Positions 48,999 through 56,998 are shown, counted from the stretch's first letter. The stretch is 64,000 bases of DNA from Microbispora corallina (GCF_016863035.1 NZ_BOOC01000036.1:51328-115327), one strand, 5' to 3'. Notes: generated from the sequence alone by a model not told the origin. Translations and numbers: made by a program.

Positions 48999-50090
48999 AT
49001 GAAGTTCCAGGTGAACCGGGATGTCCTCGCCGAGGCGGTGGCGTGGACGGCCCGGGTGCTGCCGGCCCGGCCCGCCGTCCCCGTGCTGGCCGGCCTGCTG
49101 CTGGAGGCGGGCGACGACCTGCGGGTGTCCGCCTTCGACTACGACGTGTCGGCCCGAGCCGAGATCGAGGCCGACGTCGCGGAGCCGGGGCGCGTGCTGA
49201 TCCCCGGCCGGGTGCTCGCGGAGATCACCCGCAGCCTGCCCGCGCGGCCCGTGGAGATCGTCAGGAGCGGCTCGGAGGCCGTGCTGACCTGCGGCAGCGC
49301 CGAGTTCGGGCTGCTCACCATGCCCGACGAAGACTTCCCGACCATGCCGGTCATGCCGCCGAAGGTGGGCGCCGTCGGCGGGGGCGTGTTCGCCGCCGCG
49401 GTCGGCCAGGTGGCCCCGGCGGCCAGCCGCGACGACACCCTGCCGATGCTGACGGGCGTCCGGATCGACATCGACGGCGTGCAGGTCGCGATGGCGGCGA
49501 CCGACCGCTACCGCATCGCCGCCCGCGAGTTCCTGTGGCACCCCGAGCGGGACGGCGAGCGCCACGGTGTCGTGGTCCCGGCCCGGGTCCTGGTCGAGGT
49601 GGCCCGCTCGCTGCGCGGCGGCGAGGTGTCGATCGGCCTGGGCGACAACGTCGCCGGGTTCGAGAGCCAGGGCCGGGTGACCACGGTCCGGCTGCTCGAC
49701 GACCAGTTCATCGACTACCGGGCGCGCCTGTCGGAGGAGTGGCCGGTCCACGCCGACGTCGTGGTGGGGCCGTTCGTGGAGGCGATCAAGCGGGTCTGCC
49801 TGGTGGCCGAGCGGAACACGGCGGTCCGGCTGTCGTTCTCGCAGGGGCAGGTGCTGATCCAGGCCGGCGGAGGGGACATCGGCCGGGGGGCCGAGGTGAT
49901 CGAGGCCGACCTCGACGGGCCGGACATCCAGATCGCCTTCCAGCCCCACTTCCTGCTCGACGGCCTCGCCGGCGTCGAGACCGAGCGCGTCCGCGTCCAC
50001 ATGGACTCGTCCACCCGCCCGGCCCTCGTCACCGACGACGGCGACGACCCGGGTTTCCGCTACCTCGTGATGTCCCTCCGCCTCGCCTGA
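48999..50090 (+). CDS. DNA polymerase III sliding clamp (beta) paralogue
   Basis: A second beta clamp of 363 residues. The three clamp domains are recognisable: MKFQVNRDVLAEAVAWTARVLPARP at the start, LTGVRIDIDGVQVAMAATDRYRIAAREF mid-protein and AIKRVCLVAERNTAVRLSF in domain 3. It ends YLVMSLRLA, whereas the standard clamp ends with M-P-M/V-R-L; the Pro to Ser change is next to the partner-binding cleft. The replicative dnaN should be next to dnaA outside the window. Downstream of the response regulator by 95 bases; probable own start with GGGAGG at ATG 48999. Confidence 0.88.
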   Translation: MKFQVNRDVLAEAVAWTARVLPARPAVPVLAGLLLEAGDDLRVSAFDYDVSARAEIEADVAEPGRVLIPGRVLAEITRSLPARPVEIVRSGSEAVLTCGSAEFGLLTMPDEDFPTMPVMPPKVGAVGGGVFAAAVGQVAPAASRDDTLPMLTGVRIDIDGVQVAMAATDRYRIAAREFLWHPERDGERHGVVVPARVLVEVARSLRGGEVSIGLGDNVAGFESQGRVTTVRLLDDQFIDYRARLSEEWPVHADVVVGPFVEAIKRVCLVAERNTAVRLSFSQGQVLIQAGGGDIGRGAEVIEADLDGPDIQIAFQPHFLLDGLAGVETERVRVHMDSSTRPALVTDDGDDPGFRYLVMSLRLA

Positions 50091-50170
50091 CCCTCAGGGG
50101 GCCGGCGCGCGTCGCGGAGGGCGGCCACCGGTGGGGAAGACCAGGTCAGGCCGTCAATGGTGGACGGGGG

Positions 50171-50857
50171 TCAGGAGGTCAGGCCGGAGTCGGTGAGGGC
50201 GATGAGGATGTGCTCCATGCACGCGTGGCCGGCGCGCTCCGCGGCGGCGGCGTCACCGGCCGAGATGGCGCGGACGATCGCGTCGTGGGGGATGTAGTTC
50301 TGCTCCAGCGAGCCGCCCGCCGCGGCGATGCTCGCCCGCAGCGCGGCGGAGAAGTCGACGTACAGGTCGATCAGGACCTGGTTGTGCGTCGCCTCGACGA
50401 CCGCGACGTGGAAGGCCAGGTCGGCCTCGACGAAGGCGTCCGGCTCGCCGTCCGCCCACGCCTTCTCCCGCTCGGCCAGCGCGGCCTCGACCGCCGCGAT
50501 GTCCCCGTCAGTCCGCCGGGTGGCCGCGAGGCGGGCGGCCTCGACCTCCAGCGCGCGGCGGACCTCCAGGATCTCCAGCTGCTCGGCCGCCCGCAGCCGC
50601 CGGGCCATCGCGCCCGACAGCTCGCTCGTCGCCCGGACGTAGGTCCCGTCTCCCTGACGGCACTCGAGCAGCCCCGCGTGGGTCAGGGCCCGTACGGCCT
50701 CCCGCACGGTGTTCCGCCCGACGCCGAGGTGCTCGGCCAGCACCGTCTCAGTGGGGATCTTGGCATGCATCTGCCAGGAACCAGAGGTGATCTGCTCCTT
50801 GAGCTGGTCGATCACCTGGTCCACGAGAGACGCCCGCTGCGCCGTCCGCAGGCTCAC
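50171..50857 (-). CDS. FadR/GntR family transcriptional regulator
   Basis: Regulator of 228 residues. The GntR winged helix is VDQVIDQLKEQITSGSWQMHAKIPTE then GVGRNTVREAVRALTHAGLL; the FCD domain carries EVRRALEVEAARLAA, DLAFHVAVVEATHN and GHACMEHI, with Asp/His residues in metal-ligand positions, suggesting a carboxylic acid effector. GTG at 50857 with AGGAGG upstream is preferred; an earlier ATG would place that ribosome site in the coding region. A perfect 17-base palindrome lies upstream. Convergent with the clamp gene; its regulon is not obvious from context. Confidence 0.9.
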   Translation of the reverse strand: MSLRTAQRASLVDQVIDQLKEQITSGSWQMHAKIPTETVLAEHLGVGRNTVREAVRALTHAGLLECRQGDGTYVRATSELSGAMARRLRAAEQLEILEVRRALEVEAARLAATRRTDGDIAAVEAALAEREKAWADGEPDAFVEADLAFHVAVVEATHNQVLIDLYVDFSAALRASIAAAGGSLEQNYIPHDAIVRAISAGDAAAAERAGHACMEHILIALTDSGLTS

Positions 50858-50877
50858 GTCAGCCTCCTCTGGGTTAC

Positions 50878-50894
50878 CAATCATCCGATGATTG
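50878..50894. promoter_or_regulatory. Operator-like palindrome of the FadR-type regulator
   Basis: CAATCATC-C-GATGATTG, perfect 8-bp arms, 20 bases upstream of the GTG start. Size and symmetry fit operators of GntR/FadR proteins. Confidence 0.7.
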
Positions 50895-50956
50895 AATGAG
50901 TGGTCGACCCTAATTATTCCAGAGCCCCTAGAACAAATCCGGAGCTCCAGGAGGCT

Positions 50957-52285
50957 TTATCGGGCGAGCACCGCCGAGGTAGTGGAGCCCGGTATGTTCA
51001 CTCGGATTCCCACGGCTTCCAGGGCTCTACGATATGCCCCCGCCTGCTGATCAAGGGCACCGGCCTGTCCCCAGAGGTCGCCGAGCGCACGCCAGGTGCG
51101 CGCGGTCTCCCGGTCGAGGGAGGCCGGCCCCGCTTCGAGCAGGTCCTGCGCCCGGCGCAGCGCCGGCGTCGCGTCGTCGGACCGTGCCAAAGCGACCTCG
51201 GCGAGGACGGTGTACGCCGTGGCGGCGGTGGTCCCCGGAACGCCGACCAACAGATCCAGTGCCTGTTCGGCCAGATCCGCTGCGGATTCCGTGTCTCCGG
51301 AACGGAGCCGGACGTAGCTCAGCACCACGAGGCTCTTCGCGTGTTCGGCCCGCTCGTTCGCGAATCCGGCGAAGACCCTGCTCGCGGACGTCGCCAGCTC
51401 GTTGGCTCGATCCAAATCGGCGTCTTCGGGATCCGAGGCCGTGAGCCTCGCCCAGTTCATGGCGATCCGCGCGCAGCGGATGGCGATCCGGGCGGGCCGG
51501 CCGGCGGCCAGCGCGTCCTCCGCCAGCTGGACGGCGAGCGCGGAGTCCTCCCCCTCGGCGGCCGTGACGCTGGCCTGCCAGAGCGCGAGCACCTCGGAGC
51601 TGCTGTCACCGGCCTCCGGGGAGCCCGTCGCGGTGAGCACCCGCTCGACGTACGGCAGCCCGGTCTCGGCCTCGACCAGCGCGAGGGCCAGCTCGACGGC
51701 GAGCTCCCCCTCGACGAAGCCGAGCCGGTCGACCTGGGTCAGCGCGTGGGCGCCGAGGTCCTTGGCCCGCAGCCGGTCGCCGGCCCGCTGGTAGCAGCGG
51801 CACAGCGCGATCGTCAGCGGCAGGTCGGCCAGCCGCTCGGGGTGGGCCGCGGCCTCGCGGCGGAGCCGCTCGTAGGCCTCGACCGCCCGGCCGGTGCGTC
51901 CCTGCGCCTCCAGCGCGCGCGCCACGCCCATCCGGGCGTGCGCGGCGAGCATCGCGTTGTCCTCGCCCGCCGCCTTGACGATCTCGCCGAAGCGGTCGGC
52001 CGCGACGACGGGGTCGCCGTGATACAGCTCGAGCTCGGCATGACGCAGGCCGAGCTCGGTGTCGATGCGCTGCCGCGGTTCTATGCCGTGAAGCAGGAAC
52101 TCGGTGGTGCACCCGAGCCGTTCGGCGAGCAGTCGCGCGACGACGGGAGTAGGCGTCCGCTTACCGGACTCGATGAGGGAGACGTAGCTGTCCGACAGGT
52201 CGGGTCCGGCCAGCTGGGCTTGGGACATGCGCCTGCTCAACCGCAATCCGCGGACGCGGTCGCCGATGGTTCCCTGACTCGGCAT
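50957..52285 (-). CDS. XRE family regulator with tetratricopeptide repeats
   Basis: Cytosolic protein of 442 residues: N-terminal helix-turn-helix (GDRVRGLRLSRRMSQAQLAGPDLSDSYVSLIESGKRTP) followed by about 350 residues of TPR-like helical pairs (MGVARALEAQGRTGRAVEAYERL, ALCRCYQRAGDRLRAKDLG, AYTVLAEVALARSDDATPALR). This layout is shared by peptide-responsive regulators (RRNPP-like) and many actinobacterial XRE-TPR proteins. ATG at 52285 is used because the DNA-binding domain begins there. No small signalling peptide gene was found adjacent. Targets unknown. Confidence 0.85.
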   Translation of the reverse strand: MPSQGTIGDRVRGLRLSRRMSQAQLAGPDLSDSYVSLIESGKRTPTPVVARLLAERLGCTTEFLLHGIEPRQRIDTELGLRHAELELYHGDPVVAADRFGEIVKAAGEDNAMLAAHARMGVARALEAQGRTGRAVEAYERLRREAAAHPERLADLPLTIALCRCYQRAGDRLRAKDLGAHALTQVDRLGFVEGELAVELALALVEAETGLPYVERVLTATGSPEAGDSSSEVLALWQASVTAAEGEDSALAVQLAEDALAAGRPARIAIRCARIAMNWARLTASDPEDADLDRANELATSASRVFAGFANERAEHAKSLVVLSYVRLRSGDTESAADLAEQALDLLVGVPGTTAATAYTVLAEVALARSDDATPALRRAQDLLEAGPASLDRETARTWRALGDLWGQAGALDQQAGAYRRALEAVGIRVNIPGSTTSAVLAR

Positions 52286-52417
52286 CTGATCTCTCAGGGC
52301 GGGGGAATGGTCAATGGTGTCGCCATAATGGCACGAAGCGACCGAATCGTGTAACCCTCCGTCAAGAATCACGACGGTGAAGGTTCGATCACGGGGACGC
52401 TGCGGGGGAGGTGGGGG

Positions 52418-52948
52418 TCAGTCGTCGTCCCCGTCCTTGCTGGGGAAGATCATCTGACAGACCTCGAGGTAGAGGGTCTCGGGGTAGGGGATGTGGGGAA
52501 CGGTGCGCAGGGCCTGGTCCTGGCCGGCCGACTCCATGACGAACTCGCCGTAGCCGAGCATGCGGCCGAGGAGCGAGCGCTGGAAGCTCATGTCGGTGAC
52601 CTTGGTCAGGGGCATCATCGCGACCTTGCGCGTGATGAGGCCGGTGGTGAGGAGCATGCGCTGGGACGTCACGACGAAGTAGTCGACCGACCACTCCGCC
52701 ACCTTCCACACGAAGCGGATGAGGAGGAGCAGCCAGGCCCACCAGACGAGGACGAGGATCTGGCCCGCTCCGCTGTCGCTGAGCCACTTGCTGAGCAGTC
52801 CGGCGAGGATGAGCCCGCCGAATATCTCTGCCACCGGCCGGAGGAGCACGGCGGGGTGGCGTCTGACCATGATGACTTGGTGCTCGTGGGGGAGGAGGTA
52901 ACGGTTGACCGACGACGGGGCGGAGTCCCCGTGGGTCACAAGTCTCAT
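52418..52948 (-). CDS. Bacterial PH-domain (YdbS/bPH2) membrane protein
   Basis: Protein of 176 residues: a short polar start, two membrane helices (LLRPVAEIFGGLILAGLL and ILVLVWWAWLLLLIRFVWKV), then a bPH2 domain with YFVVTSQRMLLTTGLITRKVAMMPLTKVTDMSFQRSLLGRMLGYG, the characteristic core. The acidic tail is KDGDDD. ATG at 52948 overlaps the stop of the upstream 58-residue gene by 4 bases (ATGA), so translation is coupled. Cell role unknown. Confidence 0.87.
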   Translation of the reverse strand: MRLVTHGDSAPSSVNRYLLPHEHQVIMVRRHPAVLLRPVAEIFGGLILAGLLSKWLSDSGAGQILVLVWWAWLLLLIRFVWKVAEWSVDYFVVTSQRMLLTTGLITRKVAMMPLTKVTDMSFQRSLLGRMLGYGEFVMESAGQDQALRTVPHIPYPETLYLEVCQMIFPSKDGDDD

Positions 52949-53121
52949 GTCAGGGTGGCGAAGAACTGCGCCATCGAGTTGGCCGCGCCGACCAGGCCGT
53001 CGAAAGCGCCGTGCACCGTGTGCGCGGCGTCGGTGGGCCGGGTCAGAACGTAGAAGGTGACCACTCCGACGCTTGTCCACTTGAGGATCTTCTTGACCTG
53101 CACTGCCGTCACCACTCCCAT
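52945..53121 (-). CDS. Small protein, 58 residues, coupled to the PH-domain gene
   Basis: Reads MGVVTAVQVKKILKWTSVGV, then VVTFYVLTRPTDAAHTVHGA and a C-terminal amphipathic helix containing ANSMAQFFATLT. One short hydrophobic segment (SVGVVTFYVL) after a basic helix suggests membrane association. The ATGA overlap with the next gene and GC-ending codons support translation; there is no strong ribosome site. Family not recognised. Confidence 0.65.
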   Translation of the reverse strand: MGVVTAVQVKKILKWTSVGVVTFYVLTRPTDAAHTVHGAFDGLVGAANSMAQFFATLT

Positions 53122-53198
53122 GACCTATACATTACCCAGGCGGCTCCCTCGGTAAAGATGCAAACCTCCGAAGATCCGCCACGCCGATGTGGCCGGCG

Positions 53199-53417
53199 TC
53201 ATCCGCGCTCGGCGGCGGCGGTGGCCAGCACCCGCAGGTGCTTGCGCGCGATGCGCTCGACCAGGGCCGGAGGGGCGGAGCCGGTGACCTCCACCGCGCC
53301 GTGATGCGCGGCCTGGACACATCGGGTGACGGTCGCGGCGGGGTGCACCCCCGCGAACTCGTCCCTGAGCAGGGCCTCGAGCTGCTCGTAGCGCTCGTCG
53401 GCCGGAAGCTCGCTCAT
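53199..53417 (-). CDS. Small helical protein, 72 residues, unknown function
   Basis: Starts at ATG 53417 with GGGAG upstream. The sequence (MSELPADERYEQLEALLRDE, then a Cys-containing helix VTRCVQAAHHGAV, then LVERIARKHLRVLATAA) predicts three amphipathic helices. Same strand as, and 78 bases before, the 58-residue/PH-domain pair. A downstream relative of the dimerisation-type helical bundles seen in actinobacteria is possible; not assigned. Confidence 0.6.
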   Translation of the reverse strand: MSELPADERYEQLEALLRDEFAGVHPAATVTRCVQAAHHGAVEVTGSAPPALVERIARKHLRVLATAAAERG

Positions 53418-53529
53418 CGCACTCCCTGGTGGCGCGCCGCTCGCGCGAACGCGGCGAGACGTCGACATCACTATGCGTACCCGTATGGGCGCGCACTGTA
53501 ACTATGGCGTGGGAGGGGCGGGAACGGGA

Positions 53530-54168
53530 TCAGACCACGCCGTACAGGCGGTCACCGGCGTCGCCGAGACCGGGCACGATGTAGCCGTTCTCGTTCAGCC
53601 GCTCGTCGAGAGCGGCGGTGACCACGCGGATCGGCTTCCCGATTCCCTGGAAGGCCTCGTCGAGGTGGGCGAGCCCCTCGGGCGCGGCGAGCAGGCAGAT
53701 CGCGGTGACGTCCTCGGCGCCGCGGTCGAACAGGAAGTGGACGGCGGCCGCGAGCGTCCCGCCGGTGGCCAGCATCGGGTCCAGCACGTAGCACTGGCGG
53801 CCGGACAGGTCCTCGGGCAGGCGGGTCGCGTACGTCTGCGCCTTGAGCGTCGACTCGTCGCGGATCATGCCGAGGAAGCCCACCTCCGCCGTGGGGAGGA
53901 GACGGGTCATGCCGTCGAGCATGCCGAGGCCGGCCCGCAGGATCGGCACCACCAGCGGCGCCGGCCGGGCCAGCCGCACGCCGTGGGCCGGGGCGAGCGG
54001 CGTGTCGACCGTGACGTCGGTGACGCGGACGTCCCGGGTGGCCTCGTAGGCGAGCAGCGTGACGAGCTCGTCGGCGAGACGGCGGAACGTCGGCGAATCG
54101 GTCCGCACGTCGCGCAGGGTGGTGAGCTTGTGGGCGACGAGCGGGTGGTCGACGACGAGGGTCTGCAT
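53530..54168 (-). CDS. upp: Uracil phosphoribosyltransferase
   Basis: Pyrimidine salvage enzyme of 212 residues making UMP from uracil and PRPP. The uracil-PRTase features are [13 protein letters not shown], the PRPP loop [19 protein letters not shown] and the uracil-binding [19 protein letters not shown] at 54168 begins the standard [20 protein letters not shown]. Divergent from the tadA-associated gene, the order found in Streptomyces. Confidence 0.96.
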   Translation of the reverse strand: MQTLVVDHPLVAHKLTTLRDVRTDSPTFRRLADELVTLLAYEATRDVRVTDVTVDTPLAPAHGVRLARPAPLVVPILRAGLGMLDGMTRLLPTAEVGFLGMIRDESTLKAQTYATRLPEDLSGRQCYVLDPMLATGGTLAAAVHFLFDRGAEDVTAICLLAAPEGLAHLDEAFQGIGKPIRVVTAALDERLNENGYIVPGLGDAGDRLYGVV

Positions 54169-54307
54169 GGCTCCAAAAGTTACCGTGTCCTGAAAGGTCA
54201 CTCGACGTCACCTGGCTTTTGATCACAATTTGGCTGGAGCGCCGTACGGTATGACTTCGAGTCTGGGACGATTGCCTGACGTGAGGGCCTTGCCGGTGGG
54301 GAAGACG

Positions 54308-54796
54308 ATGACAGACGTGGACACGCTTGACTTCGCCATCGTGGTCTACCGCGAGGACGACCGCTGGGAGGCCGAGATGCTCCCCGTGGCGCTCACCTCC
54401 GATCTGCGCGGGCTCATACACGCCCTGCGGCAGACGCCGAGCATGGGGACCACGATTGGCATGGTCGCCGTGGGGGATGACTTCTTCGTGGCTTTACGGG
54501 TCTTCGGCGAGCGCGTGAGCGTTTTCCTCTCGGACATCACCGCGTCGTGGGACTGGCCGCTGGCGCAGCAGGTCCTCGAGTATCTCGATGTGCCCGTCCC
54601 CGAGGAGGAGGAGCTCGACAGCGTCCTCCCGGCGGGCGACCTGTCCATCTTCGCCGACCTCGGGCTCGACGAGATGGAGCTCGGGGCCCTCTCGGGCGAC
54701 CTCGACCTGCTGCCCGACGAGGTGCTGTCGAGCATCGCCGCCCGGCTGGGCTTCTCCCAGCCCTTCGAACGCGCCGTCGACGCCGCCATCGGCTGA
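54308..54796 (+). CDS. tRNA adenosine deaminase-associated protein, copy 1
   Basis: Acidic protein of 162 residues from a family found beside tadA in actinobacteria. It opens LDFAIVVYREDDRWEAEMLP and ends LLPDEVLSSIAARLGFSQPFE. ATG at 54308 is preferred to upstream starts because the family begins here. The second copy follows after 15 bases, then tadA. Its role is unknown; partnership with TadA is inferred from gene order alone. Confidence 0.83.
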   Translation: MTDVDTLDFAIVVYREDDRWEAEMLPVALTSDLRGLIHALRQTPSMGTTIGMVAVGDDFFVALRVFGERVSVFLSDITASWDWPLAQQVLEYLDVPVPEEEELDSVLPAGDLSIFADLGLDEMELGALSGDLDLLPDEVLSSIAARLGFSQPFERAVDAAIG

Positions 54797-54811
54797 TTTC
54801 GGGAGACGGCA

Positions 54812-55294
54812 ATGCCCTCGAGATCCAACCTCTTCTCCGCCGCCTTCGCCAGGACCGCGGGCGGCTGGACCGGCGCCGAGGTCGACCTCGGCGAGGCCGA
54901 GATCGTCGACGACCTCGGCGACGCCGCGCAGGAGGCCCTCAACCTCGACGGCGACGAGCTCACGCTGCTGTGCGTCGAGGTCGAGGACGAGTGGTTCGCG
55001 ATCGTCCGCTATGAGGACGACCTCGACCCGCGGGTGTTCATCTCCGACGCCCACGCGGTGCAGGGCGACCCTCTCGGCGAGATCTTCGCCGACCTCGCCG
55101 GCGTCGTGGTCGACAAGGACGCGCCCGATCTCGGCATCCGCCCGGTGGGCGACCTGGAGCTGCTGGCCGACTTCTCGGTGAGCGCGGAGGAACTGCTGGA
55201 GCTCAGCATGGAGGAGGGCGTGCTGCCCGCCGACATCCTGTCCCTCATCGCCGAACGGCTCGGCTTCGCCGACGAGCTCGACCGCCTGCGATGA
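54812..55294 (+). CDS. tRNA adenosine deaminase-associated protein, copy 2
   Basis: Acidic protein of 160 residues paralogous to its upstream neighbour: it has LCVEVEDEWFAIVRYEDD in the first half and GVLPADILSLIAERLGFADE at the end, which matches the C-terminal motif of copy 1 (LP-x-[DE]-[IV]-LS-x-IA-x-RLGF). It starts 15 bases after copy 1 and ends 9 bases before tadA, so the three are one operon. Confidence 0.82.
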   Translation: MPSRSNLFSAAFARTAGGWTGAEVDLGEAEIVDDLGDAAQEALNLDGDELTLLCVEVEDEWFAIVRYEDDLDPRVFISDAHAVQGDPLGEIFADLAGVVVDKDAPDLGIRPVGDLELLADFSVSAEELLELSMEEGVLPADILSLIAERLGFADELDRLR

Positions 55295-55303
55295 CCGCCG
55301 CCG

Positions 55304-55780
55304 ATGGCCGCCGCACCCGCGTCCCCTGACGCGTACGAGGCCGCCATGCGGCTCGCGCTGGCCGAGGCCGTACGGGCGGGGAGGCGCGGCGAGGTGCCGG
55401 TCGGGGCGGTCGTCCTCGATTCCTCCGGCGCCGCGGTGGCGGCCGCGGGCAACGACCGCGAGGCGAGCGGCGACCCCACGGCCCACGCCGAGGTGCTGGC
55501 CCTGCGGGCCGCGGCACGCGCGGCCGGGGAGTGGCGTCTCGCCGGCCGGACGCTGGTCGTGACGCTGGAGCCCTGCACGATGTGCGCGGGCGCGGCCGTC
55601 CTGTCCCGGGTCGACCGGATCGTGTACGGCGCGGTGGACGAGAAGGCGGGGGCCGTCGGCTCGCTCTGGGACGTCGTCCGGGACCGGCGGCTCAACCACC
55701 GGCCCGAGGTGGTGATGGGCGTGCTCGCGGACGAGTGCGGCGCTCTGCTCAGCGAGTTCTTCGCCGGCCGCCGCCGCTGA
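55304..55780 (+). CDS. tadA: tRNA-specific adenosine-34 deaminase
   Basis: Zinc deaminase of 158 residues that makes inosine at the wobble position of tRNA-Arg(ACG). Catalytic site: HAEVLALRAA (His and the proton-shuttle Glu) and PCTMCAGAAVLSR (two zinc Cys). VPVGAVVLD near the N terminus is typical. ATG at 55304 gives standard length. Last gene of the deaminase operon, followed by tRNA-Ser. Confidence 0.94.
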   Translation: MAAAPASPDAYEAAMRLALAEAVRAGRRGEVPVGAVVLDSSGAAVAAAGNDREASGDPTAHAEVLALRAAARAAGEWRLAGRTLVVTLEPCTMCAGAAVLSRVDRIVYGAVDEKAGAVGSLWDVVRDRRLNHRPEVVMGVLADECGALLSEFFAGRRR

Positions 55781-55873
55781 CGGGCCGTCGCCGCCTCAAG
55801 GAGCCGCCGAGCGCCGGTGGCCGCGGGGAAACGGATGCGCGGGCACTGGCATTCGTCCGGTAAGCTGCTGCGC

Positions 55874-55958
55874 GGTGGAGTCGCCTAGTGGCCGAGGGCG
55901 CACGCCTCGAAAGCGTGTGTAGGGCAACCTACCGTGGGTTCAAATCCCACCTCCACCG
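55874..55958 (+). tRNA. tRNA-Ser (anticodon CGA)
   Basis: Acceptor arms GGTGGAG (55874-55880) and CTCCACC (55951-55957) pair perfectly with discriminator G at 55958. The anticodon CGA (55908-55910) sits in the loop of CACGC/GCGTG. A long variable arm (TGTAGGGCAACCTACCG) is typical of class II tRNA, and the T arm is GTGGGTTCAAATCCCAC. The 3'-CCA is not encoded (GCT follows). Reads UCG codons. Confidence 0.96.
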
Positions 55959-55982
55959 CTCATGTGATGTCGCACGACATCG

Positions 55983-56014
55983 GAAACCCCTGAACCCACG
56001 GGTTCGGGGGTTTC
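55983..56014 (+). terminator. Terminator following tRNA-Ser
   Basis: GAAACCCC-T-GAACCC pairs with GGGTTC-G-GGGGTTTC and is followed by GTGTTT. Confidence 0.8.
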
Positions 56015-56074
56015 GTGTTTCTGGGGTTGGCGGTGATCGGCTCCCGGAGCAGTGGTCCGGTGGCGGCGGCACGT

Positions 56075-56106
56075 CCTCTCCGGAGCCGCACCCGGCTCCG
56101 GAGAGG
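56075..56106 (-). terminator. Terminator of the small secreted-protein gene
   Basis: Perfect 14-bp arms (CCTCTCCGGAGCCG and CGGCTCCGGAGAGG) with loop CACC, 82 bases past the stop of the leftward gene at 56188. Confidence 0.75.
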
Positions 56107-56187
56107 GTTTATGGGTGCATCACTGCGAGGTGGCCGGGTGTCCGCGAGTCCGGCCAGGGTGTCCCAGTCGCGGCCGGGGAGGAACTC

Positions 56188-56406
56188 CTACGGGACGCTG
56201 TAGAGGAACCACAGGTTGTACTGGTAGTCGCAGTGGTACCAGCTCCACATGTGGTTCTGGACGCCGTAGTCCCCATACCGATAGCAGTCGGACGAGTAGT
56301 AGTAGACGTTGCGCAGCGTGTCCGCGTGCGCGGGGCTGGCGGTGGCGACGATCGCCAGCCCGCTGACCAAGGCACCGGCGACGGCCAAAGCTCTGATCTT
56401 CCGCAC
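56188..56406 (-). CDS. Small secreted Tyr/Trp-rich protein, 72 residues
   Basis: Sec signal peptide (MRKIRALAVAGALVSGLAIV, cleavage expected after SPAHA at residue 28), leaving a mature peptide of about 44 residues. It is unusually aromatic, with nine Tyr and three Trp, and has two Cys (SSDCYRY and WYHCDYQ) that could form one disulfide. GTG at 56406 follows GGAGGG. It lies alone between tRNA-Ser and the next gene, inside the repeat-bracketed segment. Family and function unknown; extracellular location is the only safe inference. Confidence 0.72.
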   Translation of the reverse strand: MRKIRALAVAGALVSGLAIVATASPAHADTLRNVYYYSSDCYRYGDYGVQNHMWSWYHCDYQYNLWFLYSVP

Positions 56407-56587
56407 CTACCCTCCTTCGAGGTGGATCTCGTGCCGGACTTCCACTGCGGAGCATCGCAGCGCGGACGATCTCGGTACAGATCACGTTTCGTCGCCGCCG
56501 TCGCCGGGCGAGGTGACCTGCGGCGGCACCGGGCAAGCGCGCCGCGGGTCTGAAACTTTCCCGCGGACCCTTCTCCACCGCTCACGC

Positions 56588-56622
56588 GAGAGCCGCCGGC
56601 CTGCGGCAGGTCGGCGGCTCTC
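56588..56622. terminator. Terminator hairpin right of the tRNA-Ser segment
   Basis: GAGAGCCGCCG and CGGCGGCTCTC, 11-bp perfect arms. It may serve the leftward gene at 56644, or be the original tRNA-Ser terminator. Confidence 0.7.
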
Positions 56623-56643
56623 GTCGTCATCGGGGGCCGGTCG

Positions 56644-56940
56644 TCAGTCGTCGAGCTCCAGCACGCGGGCGTGCAGCACCGAGCGCTGGTGGAGGGCGGC
56701 CCGCAGGGCCCGGTGCAGCCCGTCCTCCAGGTAGAGGTCGCCCTGCCACTGCACGACGTGCGGGAACAGGTCGCCGTAGAACGTCGAGTCTTTCGCGAGC
56801 AGCGAGTGCAGGTCGAGCACCGCCTTCGTCGTGATCAGCGTGTCGAGCCTGACCTGCCGGGGCGGGATGCGCGCCCACTCGCGATGCGACAGGCCGTGCT
56901 CGGGATAGGGTCGTCCGTCGCCGATCAACTTAAAGATCAC
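56644..56940 (-). CDS. Small conserved protein of the kind annotated as VapB-family antitoxin (ParB-like motif)
   Basis: Protein of 98 residues opening VIFKLIGDGRPYPEHG and ending VVQWQGDLYLEDGLHRALRAALHQRSVLHARVLELD. The DGLHRALRAAL-x-HARVLEL segment resembles the DG-x-HR motif of ParB/sulfiredoxin-fold domains. Homologues beside tRNA genes in Streptomyces are often called antitoxins, but no toxin gene is adjacent, so I treat that name as unproven. GTG at 56940 lacks a ribosome site; translation is probably leaderless. Confidence 0.7.
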   Translation of the reverse strand: MIFKLIGDGRPYPEHGLSHREWARIPPRQVRLDTLITTKAVLDLHSLLAKDSTFYGDLFPHVVQWQGDLYLEDGLHRALRAALHQRSVLHARVLELDD

Positions 56941-56998
56941 GGTACGTAGTTTAGGAGACAATGGCGTTGTTTGGCGTCGATAGCCGCCCAGCGCCCGG

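Larger units (their letters stand above)
55951..56584. mobile_element. Possible small island inserted at the tRNA-Ser 3' end
   Basis: CTCCACCGCTCA, the last bases of the tRNA plus five more, is repeated exactly at 56573-56584, 622 bases downstream. The repeats bracket a segment with one small secreted-protein gene and its own terminators. A second terminator stands right after the far repeat, as expected if the original tRNA tail was pushed away. There is no integrase, so this is a remnant or a non-autonomous element at best. Confidence 0.3.

Noticed and set aside
56644..56940. Toxin-antitoxin pair
   Set aside because: No toxin-like gene lies on either side of the VapB-annotated family protein.
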